Positions 7,498-15,801 of a stretch of 36,396 nt of DNA are shown piece after piece (the first letter of the stretch is position 1; every line of letters starts with the position of its first letter). The DNA is taken from assembly GCF_018614095.1 (NCBI RefSeq), contig NZ_JAGGOY010000054.1, positions 1 through 36,396 of the forward strand, written 5' to 3'. Position numbers and translations under genes: made by a program. Source of the stretch: Streptomyces sp. ISL-87. Its GTDB lineage: Bacteria > Actinomycetota > Actinomycetes > Streptomycetales > Streptomycetaceae. The notes below the pieces were generated by a model. It was not told where the DNA came from, made no database searches, and was given only the letters and a program-made list of their open reading frames with translations.

Positions 7498-8175
7498 ATG
7501 AGGCCCCTGTTCCGGTGCGGCCCGCGCACCATGGCCGTACCGGTGCTCGCCGCCGTCCTGGCGGCCGCGGCCGGGTGCGCCGACGTGGAGGGGCTGCGCG
7601 ACGACGGGGACCTGGGCACGGTGCACGCACCGCAGACCCTGTGGAAGGACATCCACCCCGATCCGGCCGCGCCGGGCCAGGAACCGGGGACGGCCGCCGT
7701 GGTCCCGGGGCTGCCCAAGGTGCCGGGGCTGTCCATGCGGGGCGTGGACGCGCTGGCCGTCGTACGGGCCGACATCAAGTCCGCCACCGCGCAGGACGGT
7801 GGGACCGGCCGCCTGGTGGACCCCCGGGCCGTCCAGCGGCTCGCACTTTGTACACAGACTGTGGACGGCGGTCCGGACTGCCCGGTGCGGCCCCCCGTGC
7901 TGCGCGATGTGACCGGCAACGGCAGGGAGGAGCTGATCACCGCCGTGGACATCGACGGGCGGCTCAGCGAGCTGCGCGTCTACACCGTCCGGGACGACGG
8001 CAGGATCGTCCGGATACTGGCCCGGCGCGGGGTGCTGGAGGGCGTGGAGGTGGCGGCCGAGCACCTGGCCGTGCGCGAGCCCACCTCGAACCCCGCGATG
8101 TTCTCCATCTCGGATTACGTGTGGGACCCGGAGGCCGGGATCATGAACCTCTCCCAGCTCACCCTCGACGAGTGA
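7498..8175 (+). CDS. Lipoprotein paired with a sensor kinase
   Basis: This is a 225-residue predicted lipoprotein. The N-terminus has a basic start, the hydrophobic run VPVLAAVLAAAAG and a lipobox with Cys27 (AAAGC). The mature part includes DVTGNGREELITAVDIDGRLSELRVYTVRDDGRIVRIL (about residues 137-175), an EF-hand/FG-GAP-like D-x-x-G-N-G-x-E-E motif that may bind Ca2+. It ends four bases before the sensor kinase start, so the two are co-transcribed. The pairing recalls lipoprotein regulators of kinases such as CseA with CseC, but I cannot confirm orthology. It probably acts on the outer membrane face as a sensory or inhibitory partner. Confidence 0.8.
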   Translation: MRPLFRCGPRTMAVPVLAAVLAAAAGCADVEGLRDDGDLGTVHAPQTLWKDIHPDPAAPGQEPGTAAVVPGLPKVPGLSMRGVDALAVVRADIKSATAQDGGTGRLVDPRAVQRLALCTQTVDGGPDCPVRPPVLRDVTGNGREELITAVDIDGRLSELRVYTVRDDGRIVRILARRGVLEGVEVAAEHLAVREPTSNPAMFSISDYVWDPEAGIMNLSQLTLDE

Positions 8176-8179
8176 CGAC

Positions 8180-9439
8180 ATGCGGGTGATGAGCAGTCTG
8201 CGCTGGAAGATCGCCCTGACCACCACGGCGGTGTGCTGCGCGGTCGCGGCGGCGCTCGGGATCCTCGTCCACAACGTCGTAGCCGGGCAGATCGTCAGCA
8301 CGGTACGCAAGGACGTCGACGGGGAACTGGACCACGCTCTCGGCCACTACCAGTACGGCACCTCGCACGGCGATGTGAACCTCGCGCTGGACCCGCCCGA
8401 CCTCCCGGGCCCCCTGCGCAAGCTGGTCGGGCGCGGACTGACCGGCAGCATGGTCGGCGAGCACGACGGCAAGCCCGTCATGTGGGCCGCCGGACCCGCC
8501 GATCAGCACGCCCTCGCCGTCTGGGTCCCGTACGCGAACACGCGCGCCCGGCTGCGCGACATCGACACCGCGATCCTGGCGTCCGCGGCGCTGGCGGCCG
8601 GAGTGGTGGCGTTGGCCGGCCTGTTCCTGGCCAATCAGATCAGCAAGCGGCTCGCGACCACCGCCGCCGTCGCCCGCCGGATCAGCGCCGGGGACCTCGA
8701 CGCGCGGGTGGGCTTCCCGGAGGACGGCGACGGCCCACGGCGGCCCCGCTACCGGGACGAGGTACGGGACGTGGCGCAGGCCCTCGATTCGATGGCCGGG
8801 TCGCTCCAGGACCGGCTGGAGGCGGAGAAGCGCTTCACGGCAGATGTCGCGCACGAGCTGCGCACCCCGCTCACCGGTTCCCTGGCGGCTGCCGCGCTGC
8901 TGCCGGAGGGCCGGCCCAAAGAGATGATCAACGACCGGCTCAAGGCCCTGCACCGGCTGACCGAGGATCTGCTGGAGATCTCCCGGCTGGACTCGGGCGT
9001 CGAACAGGCCGACCTGGCCCGGGTGGAGCTCGGGCGGGCGGTGGAACGGGCCGTGGCGGGCACCCGGGTGGCCGCCACGGTCCGGGTGGTGCGCGACGCC
9101 CTGGTGCTCACCGACCGGCGGCGCCTGGACCGGATCCTGACCAACCTGCTGGTCAACGCCGACAAGCACGGCGGGCCGCCGATCGAGGTGACCGTGGAGG
9201 GCCCGGTGGTGATGGTCCGCGACCACGGCCCCGGCTACCCGCCCGAGCTGATCGAGCAGGGCCCGCAGCGCTTCCGCACCGGAGACCCTGGGCGCGGGCG
9301 CGGCCACGGGCTGGGCCTGACGATCGTGGCGGGCCAGGCGGCGGTCCTGGAGATCGCGCTGAGCTTCTCCAACGCGCCGGACGGGGGCGCGGTGACCACG
9401 CTCCGACTTCCGGTCGGGCGGCTGCCGGACGACATTTGA
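8180..9439 (+). CDS. Sensor histidine kinase without adjacent response regulator
   Basis: The 419-residue kinase has two membrane helices (about residues 10-35 and 130-152) enclosing a roughly 95-residue sensor loop. A HAMP linker follows (about 153-210). The H-box is FTADVAHELRTPLTG with phospho-acceptor His225. The ATP-binding domain has NLLVNADKHG (N box), DHGPGYP (G1) and GHGLGLTIV (G2). All catalytic motifs look intact. The start could be ATG 8180 or ATG 8189. It follows the lipoprotein gene closely. No response regulator gene is present on either side, so the partner must be elsewhere. The next gene is convergent. Confidence 0.9.
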   Translation: MRVMSSLRWKIALTTTAVCCAVAAALGILVHNVVAGQIVSTVRKDVDGELDHALGHYQYGTSHGDVNLALDPPDLPGPLRKLVGRGLTGSMVGEHDGKPVMWAAGPADQHALAVWVPYANTRARLRDIDTAILASAALAAGVVALAGLFLANQISKRLATTAAVARRISAGDLDARVGFPEDGDGPRRPRYRDEVRDVAQALDSMAGSLQDRLEAEKRFTADVAHELRTPLTGSLAAAALLPEGRPKEMINDRLKALHRLTEDLLEISRLDSGVEQADLARVELGRAVERAVAGTRVAATVRVVRDALVLTDRRRLDRILTNLLVNADKHGGPPIEVTVEGPVVMVRDHGPGYPPELIEQGPQRFRTGDPGRGRGHGLGLTIVAGQAAVLEIALSFSNAPDGGAVTTLRLPVGRLPDDI

Positions 9440-9463
9440 CCGATAAACACCAAGCGGCGGGCA

Positions 9464-9509
9464 GTGTTTCTCCCCCAGCTACCGCTGGGAGGTGCCCCCA
9501 GTGAAACAC
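9464..9509. repeat. Streptomyces-type intergenic hairpin repeat, probable terminator
   Basis: The element has an outer inverted pair GTGTTTC (9464-9470) / GAAACAC (9503-9509). An inner hairpin CCCAGC-TACC-GCTGGG (9474-9489) is followed by AGGTGCCCCC. I recall this core as frequently repeated between genes in Streptomyces genomes. Here it sits between convergent genes (kinase and PhoX) and can terminate both. Confidence 0.75.
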
Positions 9510-9546
9510 CCCCCGCCGTGATGGTTCAAGCGGTCAACGCGACTGC

Positions 9547-11658
9547 TCAGACACCGATGTTGCGGCCGTCCTTGCGCCAGACGGACACGACCGCCGGGCG
9601 GACGATCTTGCCGGGTCCGTCGGGCCACACCGACTGCGGCTTCTCGACCGATGCGCCGTCGATCTCACCCGGGTGCTGGACGGAGACCAGGACGCGCTTG
9701 TCCTGGACCAGCGGGCCACAGGTCTCGGCGCCGCGCGGGACGGTCAGGAACTGCTTCAGCTCACCGCGGCGCTCACCCGCGGTCGCGACGCCGAACAGGC
9801 CGTCGTGGGAGCCGAGCTGGTTGCCGTCCGTGGAGATCCACAGGTTGCCGTGCGGGTCGAAGGTCACGTTGTCCGGGCAGGAGATCGGGCTGACCTTGTC
9901 CTTCGGGAAGCCCGCGAAGTAGGTGGACTGGTCGTTGGGGTCACCGGCGACCAGGAAGAGGCGCCAGGCGAAACCGTCGCCCGCCGGGTCGTCGAAGTTC
10001 TCGGCGAGCTCCAGGATCTGGCCGTGCTTGTTCAGGTTGCGCGGGTTGGCCTCGTCCGCGCCCGCCTTGCCGGGCTTGCCGCGGTCGGTGTTGTTCGTCA
10101 GCGCGACGTAGACACGACCGGTGCGCGGCGAGGGCTCGATGTCCTCGGGGCGGTCCATCTTCGTGGCGCCCACCTTGTCGCCGGCCTGGCGGGTGAAGAC
10201 GAACACCTCCTCGGCGGTCATGCCCTCGACGTGCGAGACGTTGCCGGCCGGCGAGGCGGTGGCGAGCTTGATCCAGACGCCGGAGCCGTCGAACTGGCCG
10301 TCGGAGGGGAGCTTGCCGGTGCCGTCGATCTCGGCGGCCGGGGAGTCACCGGTGAGCTTGGCGACGTAGAGCGTGCCCTCGTCGAGCAGCGTGAGGTTGT
10401 GCTCCTTGGCCGCGCGCGACTTGCCCTTCTTCATCTGCTTCGACGACACGAACTTGTAGAAGTAGTCGAAACGCTCGTCGTCGCCCATGTAGACGACGGG
10501 GCGGCCGTCCTCGGTCAGGCGGGGCTGGGCGCCCTCGTGCTTGAAGCGGCCGAGCGCGGTGCGCTTGCGGGGGGTGGAGTTCGGGTCGTACGGGTCCAGC
10601 TCGACGACCCAGCCGAAGCGGTGCGACTCGTTGGGCTCCTGCACGACGTCGAAGCGCTTGTCGAACCGCTCCCACTTGCGCTCGGTGGCACCGGCGGTCA
10701 CGCCGTAGCGCTTCAGGCGCGCGGCCTCGGCGGGGTCGGTGACCTGGCCGGCGTTGGCGAAGTACTGGTTGAAGTTCTCCTCGCCGTGGAGGGTGGTGCC
10801 CCACGGGGTGGTGCCGCCCGAGCAGTTGTTGAGGGTACCGAGCACCTTGGTGCCGGTGCGGTCGACGGAGGTCTTCACCAGGTCGGAGCCGGCGGCCGGG
10901 CCGGTCAGCTTGAACTCACTGGTGGCGGTCAGGCGGCGGTTGAGCTGGTGACGGTTGACGGCAGTCAGCTTGCCGCTGCGGTGGTCCTCCTGGACCACGA
11001 CGACGCCGAGACCGTGCGCGGCCCAGGCGATCTCGACCTGCTCGCGGGTCGGGTTCGCCGGGTCGTAGGCCTTGAACATGAGGTTCTCGTCCGTGTACTC
11101 GTGGTTGGCCACGAGCAGCTGCTGGCGCTCGTAGTCGCCGCCGAGCGGGAGAAGGCTCAGGAAGTCGTTGTTGTAGCCGAACTGACCGGCCTGGGCGGCG
11201 GCGGTCTGCTTGTCGGAGTTGAAGGCGGGCGCGCCCTTGACGATCGGGTCGCCCCAGCGGATGACCACGTTCTGCTCGTGGCCCTCGGGGATGGTGACCT
11301 GGTCGTTGGTGTTCGGCGCGACGGCCTTGAAGCGCAGGCCGCGGGCACCCTCGGCGTTGGCGTTGGCGGTGGCGCCGGCGCCGCTGCCCTGGGTGTCGGC
11401 GGTGGGGGTGGCGTTGGCGGAGGAGCCGTTGCCGCTGAGGGTGAGGGCGGTACCGGCGGCGGAGGCAACCGTGACGACGGCAGCCGAGCGCAGCATGGAG
11501 CGGCGGGAGTAGGCGCGGGCTATGACGTCGCCGACGTACTCGTTGTCGCTGGTGTTGGGCACTTCGTGGAAGCAGGCGTCACCGCAGCGGTAGCGGCAGG
11601 TGAGGGCGGAACGGCCGCCCCCATGCGGGTTGCCGATGAGCGGCAGGAGCTTGCGCAC
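9547..11658 (-). CDS. phoX: Tat-exported PhoX-family alkaline phosphatase
   Basis: The 703-residue protein belongs to the PhoX (DUF839) family of secreted, metal-dependent phosphatases. A twin-arginine motif, SRRSMLRSA, lies at residues 51-59 and is followed by a hydrophobic stretch and an Ala/Asn/Thr-rich linker, typical for Streptomyces PhoX. Family blocks include NHEYTDE, NNCSGGTTPWGTTLHGEENF, GWVVELDPYDP, YMGDDERFDYFYKFV and PDNVTFDPHGNLWISTDG, which carry the Ca2+/Fe3+ ligands. GTG at 11658 has GGAGGA upstream on the minus strand. The residues before the Tat motif include a CRYRCGDACFHE cysteine cluster. PHO-box repeats upstream indicate phosphate-starvation control. Confidence 0.92.
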   Translation of the reverse strand: MRKLLPLIGNPHGGGRSALTCRYRCGDACFHEVPNTSDNEYVGDVIARAYSRRSMLRSAAVVTVASAAGTALTLSGNGSSANATPTADTQGSGAGATANANAEGARGLRFKAVAPNTNDQVTIPEGHEQNVVIRWGDPIVKGAPAFNSDKQTAAAQAGQFGYNNDFLSLLPLGGDYERQQLLVANHEYTDENLMFKAYDPANPTREQVEIAWAAHGLGVVVVQEDHRSGKLTAVNRHQLNRRLTATSEFKLTGPAAGSDLVKTSVDRTGTKVLGTLNNCSGGTTPWGTTLHGEENFNQYFANAGQVTDPAEAARLKRYGVTAGATERKWERFDKRFDVVQEPNESHRFGWVVELDPYDPNSTPRKRTALGRFKHEGAQPRLTEDGRPVVYMGDDERFDYFYKFVSSKQMKKGKSRAAKEHNLTLLDEGTLYVAKLTGDSPAAEIDGTGKLPSDGQFDGSGVWIKLATASPAGNVSHVEGMTAEEVFVFTRQAGDKVGATKMDRPEDIEPSPRTGRVYVALTNNTDRGKPGKAGADEANPRNLNKHGQILELAENFDDPAGDGFAWRLFLVAGDPNDQSTYFAGFPKDKVSPISCPDNVTFDPHGNLWISTDGNQLGSHDGLFGVATAGERRGELKQFLTVPRGAETCGPLVQDKRVLVSVQHPGEIDGASVEKPQSVWPDGPGKIVRPAVVSVWRKDGRNIGV

Positions 11659-11754
11659 GAGTGTCCTCCGAGTAGCTGCGTGGGCGCCGACAACATGTCG
11701 GAACGAATCCAGCCGTGACGCTAGGCGCGGGTTGCGCCGATGCGGCGGCGGCGG

Positions 11755-11776
11755 GATGAACGCCGGATGAACCCGG
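11755..11776 (-). promoter_or_regulatory. PHO boxes upstream of phoX
   Basis: On the minus strand two 11-nt units each contain GTTCATC, with exactly 11-bp spacing (11766-11772 and 11755-11761 on the plus strand as GATGAAC). This matches the PhoP direct-repeat unit (GTTCACC-like plus four bases). It lies about 100 bp ahead of phoX, with a possible -10 TAGCGT near 11718-11723. Confidence 0.8.
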
Positions 11777-11953
11777 CACGTCGGAGCGGCAGTTCAGAAG
11801 CCGCCTGTGGCCGTTCGGACGGCGGACGCCACGAAAGGCGCCCCTGCCGAAGATCCAGCCGAGAGGCCGATAACCTTACGTGTCCACTCTGGGCAGGGAT
11901 CAACCGCGCAGCACGGACAAATGACGCACGCACTCATGCGAAAGGCCTGGCCC

Positions 11954-13768
11954 ATGGGTATTCGGAGCTTGTTGCGCAAGGTGTTCGGACGGTCTGGGGA
12001 ACCGCTCCCGGAGACTACGGACGCCTCTTCGGCGGCCCTTCCCAGTCAGGCGGAACGCACCCCGTCCCCACTGGAGGCGGCCCACGAACTCGTGGCGGCG
12101 TCTTTCGACAACCCCACGGTGCCCTCGCAGTCCGCCCCGCGCGACCGCGACCCCGGCACCCTCCTCACGGCAACGGCCCCGGACCCCACAGTCCCGGAAG
12201 CCCGCCGCCCCTCGCCTCCGGCGCCAACCCAGACCCTGGAGGCCCCCCCTACCGGCACCCCGGAACCCCCGGCCAACGCCGCCACCCCGCAGCCGGCCCC
12301 CGAGCCGGAGGCGGCCCCCGCCACCGAGACGGAGCCCGTGGCCGCCGAGGTCGAGGTCGTGGCCGCTGAGGCCGAGGCCGAGGCCGATGCAGCCACGCCG
12401 GAGGCGCAGGAGGAGGCAGGGGCGGAGCCCCTCGCCACCGCGCCCGCGCCGCAGGCGGACACCACCACGGAGGCCGAGCTCCCGGCCGCCGAGGCCGACG
12501 TAGCCACGCCGCAGGCGGACACCACCGCCGAGGCGGAAGCCGCGGCCGAACCGGCGCCGGCCGAAGCCCAGGACGACACCGCACCGCAGGCGCAGGCCCA
12601 GGCGGTCACGCCCGAGGCGAACGACACCGCGCAGGCTGAGCCCGAGGCGGAGGCGGCAGCGGCCGAGCCCGTCGCCACCGCGACCGAGACGCAGCCGGAC
12701 ACCACCACGGAGGCCGAGCTCTCGGCCGCCGAGGCCGACGTAGCCACGCCGCAGGCGGCGGCCGAACCGGCGCCGGCCGAAGGCCGGGACGACACCGCGC
12801 CGCAGGCGCAGGACGACGCGGCCGCGCCCGAGGCGGACGACACCGCACAGGCTGAGCCCGAGGCGGAGCCGGCAGCGGCCGAGCCCGTCGCCACCGCGAC
12901 CGAGACGCAGCCCGACGCCGCCACCGAGCCGGAGGCTCAGGCCGAACCGGCCGCCGACGTAGCCACGCCGCAGGCGGACGCCGCCGACGAGGCGGAGGCC
13001 GAGCCGGCCGCCGCAGCCACGCCGGAGGCGGACGCCGAGCCGGAGCTCGTGGCCGCCGCAGCCACGCCGGAGGCGGACGCCGAGCCGGCCGACGTAGCGG
13101 CGCCGGAGGCGGAAGGGGCCGCGGTTGGACTCGCGGCAGTGAAGCGGCAGGCGCCTGGGGTCGCCGTGGCGTACAAGGCCGCCGGGCAGGTGCTGCGGGG
13201 GCAGAAGAGGGCCGGAGCGCGCGCCAAGGTGTACCTCGTGCTGGACCGGTCCGGCTCCATGCGCGGGTTCTACAAGGACGGCAGTGCCCAGTACCTCGCC
13301 GACCACGCCCTCGCCCTCGCCGCGCACCTCGACGGCGACGCGACCGTGCACACCGTGTTCTTCTCCACGGACGTGGACGGCACCGCCGACCTGAGCCTCG
13401 ACAGTCACGACGACGCCTGGGTCGAGACCCGCCACGCCGAGCTCGGCCACATGGGCCGGACCAGCTACCACCGGGCGATCGAAGAGGTCGTGGCCCGGTA
13501 CCAGAAGGACGGTGGCGAGGGCCCCGCCCTGGTCGTGTTCCAGACCGACGGCGCCCCCGACAACCGCCAGCCCGCCAAGCAGGCACTGGCCGATGCCGCC
13601 GCCCACGACATCCACTGGCAGTTCGTCGCCTTCGGTGACCACGACGCCAAGGCCTTCGACTTCCTGCGCAAGCTGGACGCCGAGAACGCCGGGTTCTTCC
13701 ACGCCGGCCCGGCCCCCCGCGAACTGACCTCCGCCGCCCTCCTCAAGGGCATCCTGGAACGGTTCTAG
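11954..13768 (+). CDS. VWA-domain protein with long Ala/Glu/Pro repeat region
   Basis: The 604-residue protein starts MGIRSLLRKVFGR, a basic amphipathic N-terminus. A disordered Ala/Glu/Pro/Thr-rich region follows (about residues 30-390), built from imperfect repeats. The C-terminal von Willebrand A domain (about 420-604) has the intact MIDAS motif DRSGSMRG (Asp431). It also has GRTSYHRA and the TDGAPDN loop, so metal binding is likely. The C-terminal domain resembles the TerF/TerY-type VWA proteins associated with tellurite-resistance stress systems, without other ter genes nearby. ATG 11954 was chosen over upstream ATGs because the conserved MGIRSLLRKVFG begins there. Terminators follow. 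Confidence 0.85.
   Translation: MGIRSLLRKVFGRSGEPLPETTDASSAALPSQAERTPSPLEAAHELVAASFDNPTVPSQSAPRDRDPGTLLTATAPDPTVPEARRPSPPAPTQTLEAPPTGTPEPPANAATPQPAPEPEAAPATETEPVAAEVEVVAAEAEAEADAATPEAQEEAGAEPLATAPAPQADTTTEAELPAAEADVATPQADTTAEAEAAAEPAPAEAQDDTAPQAQAQAVTPEANDTAQAEPEAEAAAAEPVATATETQPDTTTEAELSAAEADVATPQAAAEPAPAEGRDDTAPQAQDDAAAPEADDTAQAEPEAEPAAAEPVATATETQPDAATEPEAQAEPAADVATPQADAADEAEAEPAAAATPEADAEPELVAAAATPEADAEPADVAAPEAEGAAVGLAAVKRQAPGVAVAYKAAGQVLRGQKRAGARAKVYLVLDRSGSMRGFYKDGSAQYLADHALALAAHLDGDATVHTVFFSTDVDGTADLSLDSHDDAWVETRHAELGHMGRTSYHRAIEEVVARYQKDGGEGPALVVFQTDGAPDNRQPAKQALADAAAHDIHWQFVAFGDHDAKAFDFLRKLDAENAGFFHAGPAPRELTSAALLKGILERF
12290..13110 (+). repeat. Imperfect coding repeats inside the VWA gene
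   Basis: Segments encoding EAEL(P/S)AAEADVATPQA, DDTAPQAQ and AEPVATATETQPD recur with minor changes, for example around 12460-12515, 12690-12760 and 12880-12970. Near-identical DNA blocks indicate recent internal duplication. The region is a likely length-variable, disordered spacer. Confidence 0.8.
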
Positions 13769-13805
13769 TCCGGAGCCGGAGCCGTAGCCGGACTCCGGCT
13801 CCGGA
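13769..13805. terminator. Terminator hairpin abutting the VWA stop codon
   Basis: TCCGGAGCCGGAG (13769-13781) pairs perfectly with 13793-13805, beginning directly after the TAG stop. Confidence 0.75.
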
Positions 13806-13808
13806 CAC

Positions 13809-13852
13809 ACGAAGGGCCCGGGATCGCAGAACGCAGATCCCGGGCCCTTCGT
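13809..13852. terminator. Second terminator between VWA gene and aspS
   Basis: A perfect 17-bp stem (13809-13825 with 13836-13852) and 10-base loop end in CCCTTCGT-type sequence. It lies 15 bases from the aspS stop and is probably bidirectional. Confidence 0.88.
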
Positions 13853-13867
13853 CACACCTCGTACGAG

Positions 13868-15685
13868 TTACCGCGCAGCGTCCGGGTGGACGGCCTCGGC
13901 GACCGGCTTGGCCTCCGCCGGCTTCGTCTCCACCGGCTTGCGCAGCGCGATGTTCAGCTCGCGCAGGCGGGACTCCTCCAGCACCGTCGGCGCGCCCATC
14001 ATCAGGTCCTGGGCGTTGCCGTTCAGCGGGAAGGCGATGGTCTCGCGGATGTTCGGCTCGTCCGCCAGCAGCATCACGATGCGGTCCACGCCCGGGGCGA
14101 TGCCGCCGTGCGGCGGGGCGCCGAGGCGGAACGCGCGCAGCATGCCGGCGAACTCGCGCTCGACCGTCTCGGCCTCGTAACCGGCGATCTCGAAGGCCTT
14201 CAGCATGACCTCGGGCTCGTGGTTGCGGATGGCGCCGGAGGACAGCTCGATGCCGTTGCAGACGATGTCGTACTGCCACGCCAGGATGTCCAGCGGGTCC
14301 TTCTCCTCCAGGTCCCTCATCCCGCCCTGCGGCATGGAGAAGGGGTTGTGCGAGAAGTCGATCTTGCCGGTCTCCTCGTCCTTCTCGTACATCGGGAAGT
14401 CGACGATCCAGCAGAAGCGGAACACGTTCTCCTCGAACTGCCCGGCCCGCTTGGCAGCCTCGACGCGCACGCCCGACATGATCTTGGAGACCTCGTCGAA
14501 CTCACCGGCGCCGAAGAACACCGCGTGCCCGGCCGTCAGGCCCAGACGCTCGGTGAGGACCTTGACGTTCTCCTCGGTGAGGAACTTGGCGATCGGGCCG
14601 GTCAGCGAACCGTCCTCGCCGACGCGGACCCAGGCCAGGCCCTTCGCGCCCAGCGAGATCGCGTACTCGCCCAGCCCGTCGAAGAACTTGCGCGGCTGTG
14701 CGGCGGTGTCCGGGACTGCCAGGGCGCGCACGTGCTTGCCGGCGAACGCCTTGAACTCGGAGCCCTCGAAGACATCCGTGATGTCGACGAGCTCCAGCTT
14801 CGCCCGCAGGTCGGGCTTGTCGTTGCCGTACTTCATCATCGACTCGCGGAACGGGATCCGCGGGAACGGGGAGGTGACCGCGCGGCCGCCGCCGAACTCG
14901 GTGAAGAGCTCGGTCATCAGGCGCTCGATCGGCTGGAAGACGTCCTCCTGCTCGACGAAGGACATCTCGACGTCGAGCTGGTAGAACTCGCCCGGCGAAC
15001 GGTCGGCGCGGGCGTCCTCGTCGCGGAAGCAGGGCGCGATCTGGAAGTACCGGTCGAAGCCGGAGATCATCAGCAGCTGCTTGAACTGCTGCGGCGCCTG
15101 CGGCAGGGCGTAGAACCTGCCCGGGTTCAGACGGGACGGGACGACGAAGTCACGCGCGCCCTCGGGGGAGGTCGCGGTGAGGATCGGGGTCGCCATCTCG
15201 TTGAAGCCGAGGGCCACCATCTTGTGCCGGATGGCCGCGATGACGGCCGAGCGCAGCATGATGTTGCGGTGCATGCGCTCGCGGCGCAGGTCGAGGAAGC
15301 GGTACTCCAGGCGGCGCTCCTCGTTCACACCGTCCTCGGTGTTGATCGTGAAGGGCAGCGGGGCGGCCGCGCCGAGCACCTCGACCTCGGAGACCTCGAT
15401 CTCGATCTCGCCGGTGGGCAGCTCCGGGTTGACGTTGTCGGCGCCACGGGAGACGACCTTGCCGTCGATCCGGACGACGGTCTCCTTGGTGACGCTGCTC
15501 AGGGCCTCGTTCGCGGCGGTGCCGGGACGGGCGACGAGCTGCGTGATGCCGTAGTGGTCACGCAGATCGATGAAGAGGATGCCGCCCAGGTCTCGACGGT
15601 TGTGCAGCCAGCCGCTCAGCCGGACGTCGGCGTTGACGTCAGAGGCTCGGAGCTCGCCGCACGTGTGGGACCTGTACCGATGCAT
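13868..15685 (-). CDS. aspS: Aspartyl-tRNA synthetase
   Basis: The 605-residue class II synthetase charges tRNA with aspartate. The N-terminal OB-fold anticodon-binding domain begins MHRYRSHTCGELRASDV with LSGWLHNRRDLGG. Motif 2 is FRDEDARADRSPGEFYQLDVEMSF-like (conserved FRDED). The bacterial GAD insertion spans about residues 300-420. Motif 3 is GIAPGVDRIVMLL. Length is normal for bacterial AspRS, with an Ala/Glu-rich C-terminal extension. Leu33 in RRDLGG is, from memory, the residue type associated with discriminating rather than tRNA-Asn-charging enzymes. ATG at 15685 is the conserved start. It is divergent from the PP2C regulator. Confidence 0.98.
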   Translation of the reverse strand: MHRYRSHTCGELRASDVNADVRLSGWLHNRRDLGGILFIDLRDHYGITQLVARPGTAANEALSSVTKETVVRIDGKVVSRGADNVNPELPTGEIEIEVSEVEVLGAAAPLPFTINTEDGVNEERRLEYRFLDLRRERMHRNIMLRSAVIAAIRHKMVALGFNEMATPILTATSPEGARDFVVPSRLNPGRFYALPQAPQQFKQLLMISGFDRYFQIAPCFRDEDARADRSPGEFYQLDVEMSFVEQEDVFQPIERLMTELFTEFGGGRAVTSPFPRIPFRESMMKYGNDKPDLRAKLELVDITDVFEGSEFKAFAGKHVRALAVPDTAAQPRKFFDGLGEYAISLGAKGLAWVRVGEDGSLTGPIAKFLTEENVKVLTERLGLTAGHAVFFGAGEFDEVSKIMSGVRVEAAKRAGQFEENVFRFCWIVDFPMYEKDEETGKIDFSHNPFSMPQGGMRDLEEKDPLDILAWQYDIVCNGIELSSGAIRNHEPEVMLKAFEIAGYEAETVEREFAGMLRAFRLGAPPHGGIAPGVDRIVMLLADEPNIRETIAFPLNGNAQDLMMGAPTVLEESRLRELNIALRKPVETKPAEAKPVAEAVHPDAAR

Positions 15686-15801
15686 CAGTCATCCAGTTCT
15701 TCGCGATACCAGGGGTGGATTCAACCCTCCCAAGGTTACCGTCCGGGACGGGGACCGCGCGGGCGTGCCCCGGGCACCCCGCGAACAGGCCGGATTCGGG
15801 T

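Noticed and set aside
4610..7630. Minus-strand frames opposite the FUSC gene
   Set aside because: Shadow frames with unstructured Arg/Pro/Gly-rich products.
7498..9439. cseA-cseC of the sigE system
   Set aside because: No sigE or cseB adjoins; only the general lipoprotein/kinase pairing is shared.
9673..11718. Long plus-strand open frame opposite phoX
   Set aside because: Composition-driven antisense frame; the product is a Gly/Val/Leu/Arg-rich sequence without domains, while phoX on the other strand has a full family match.
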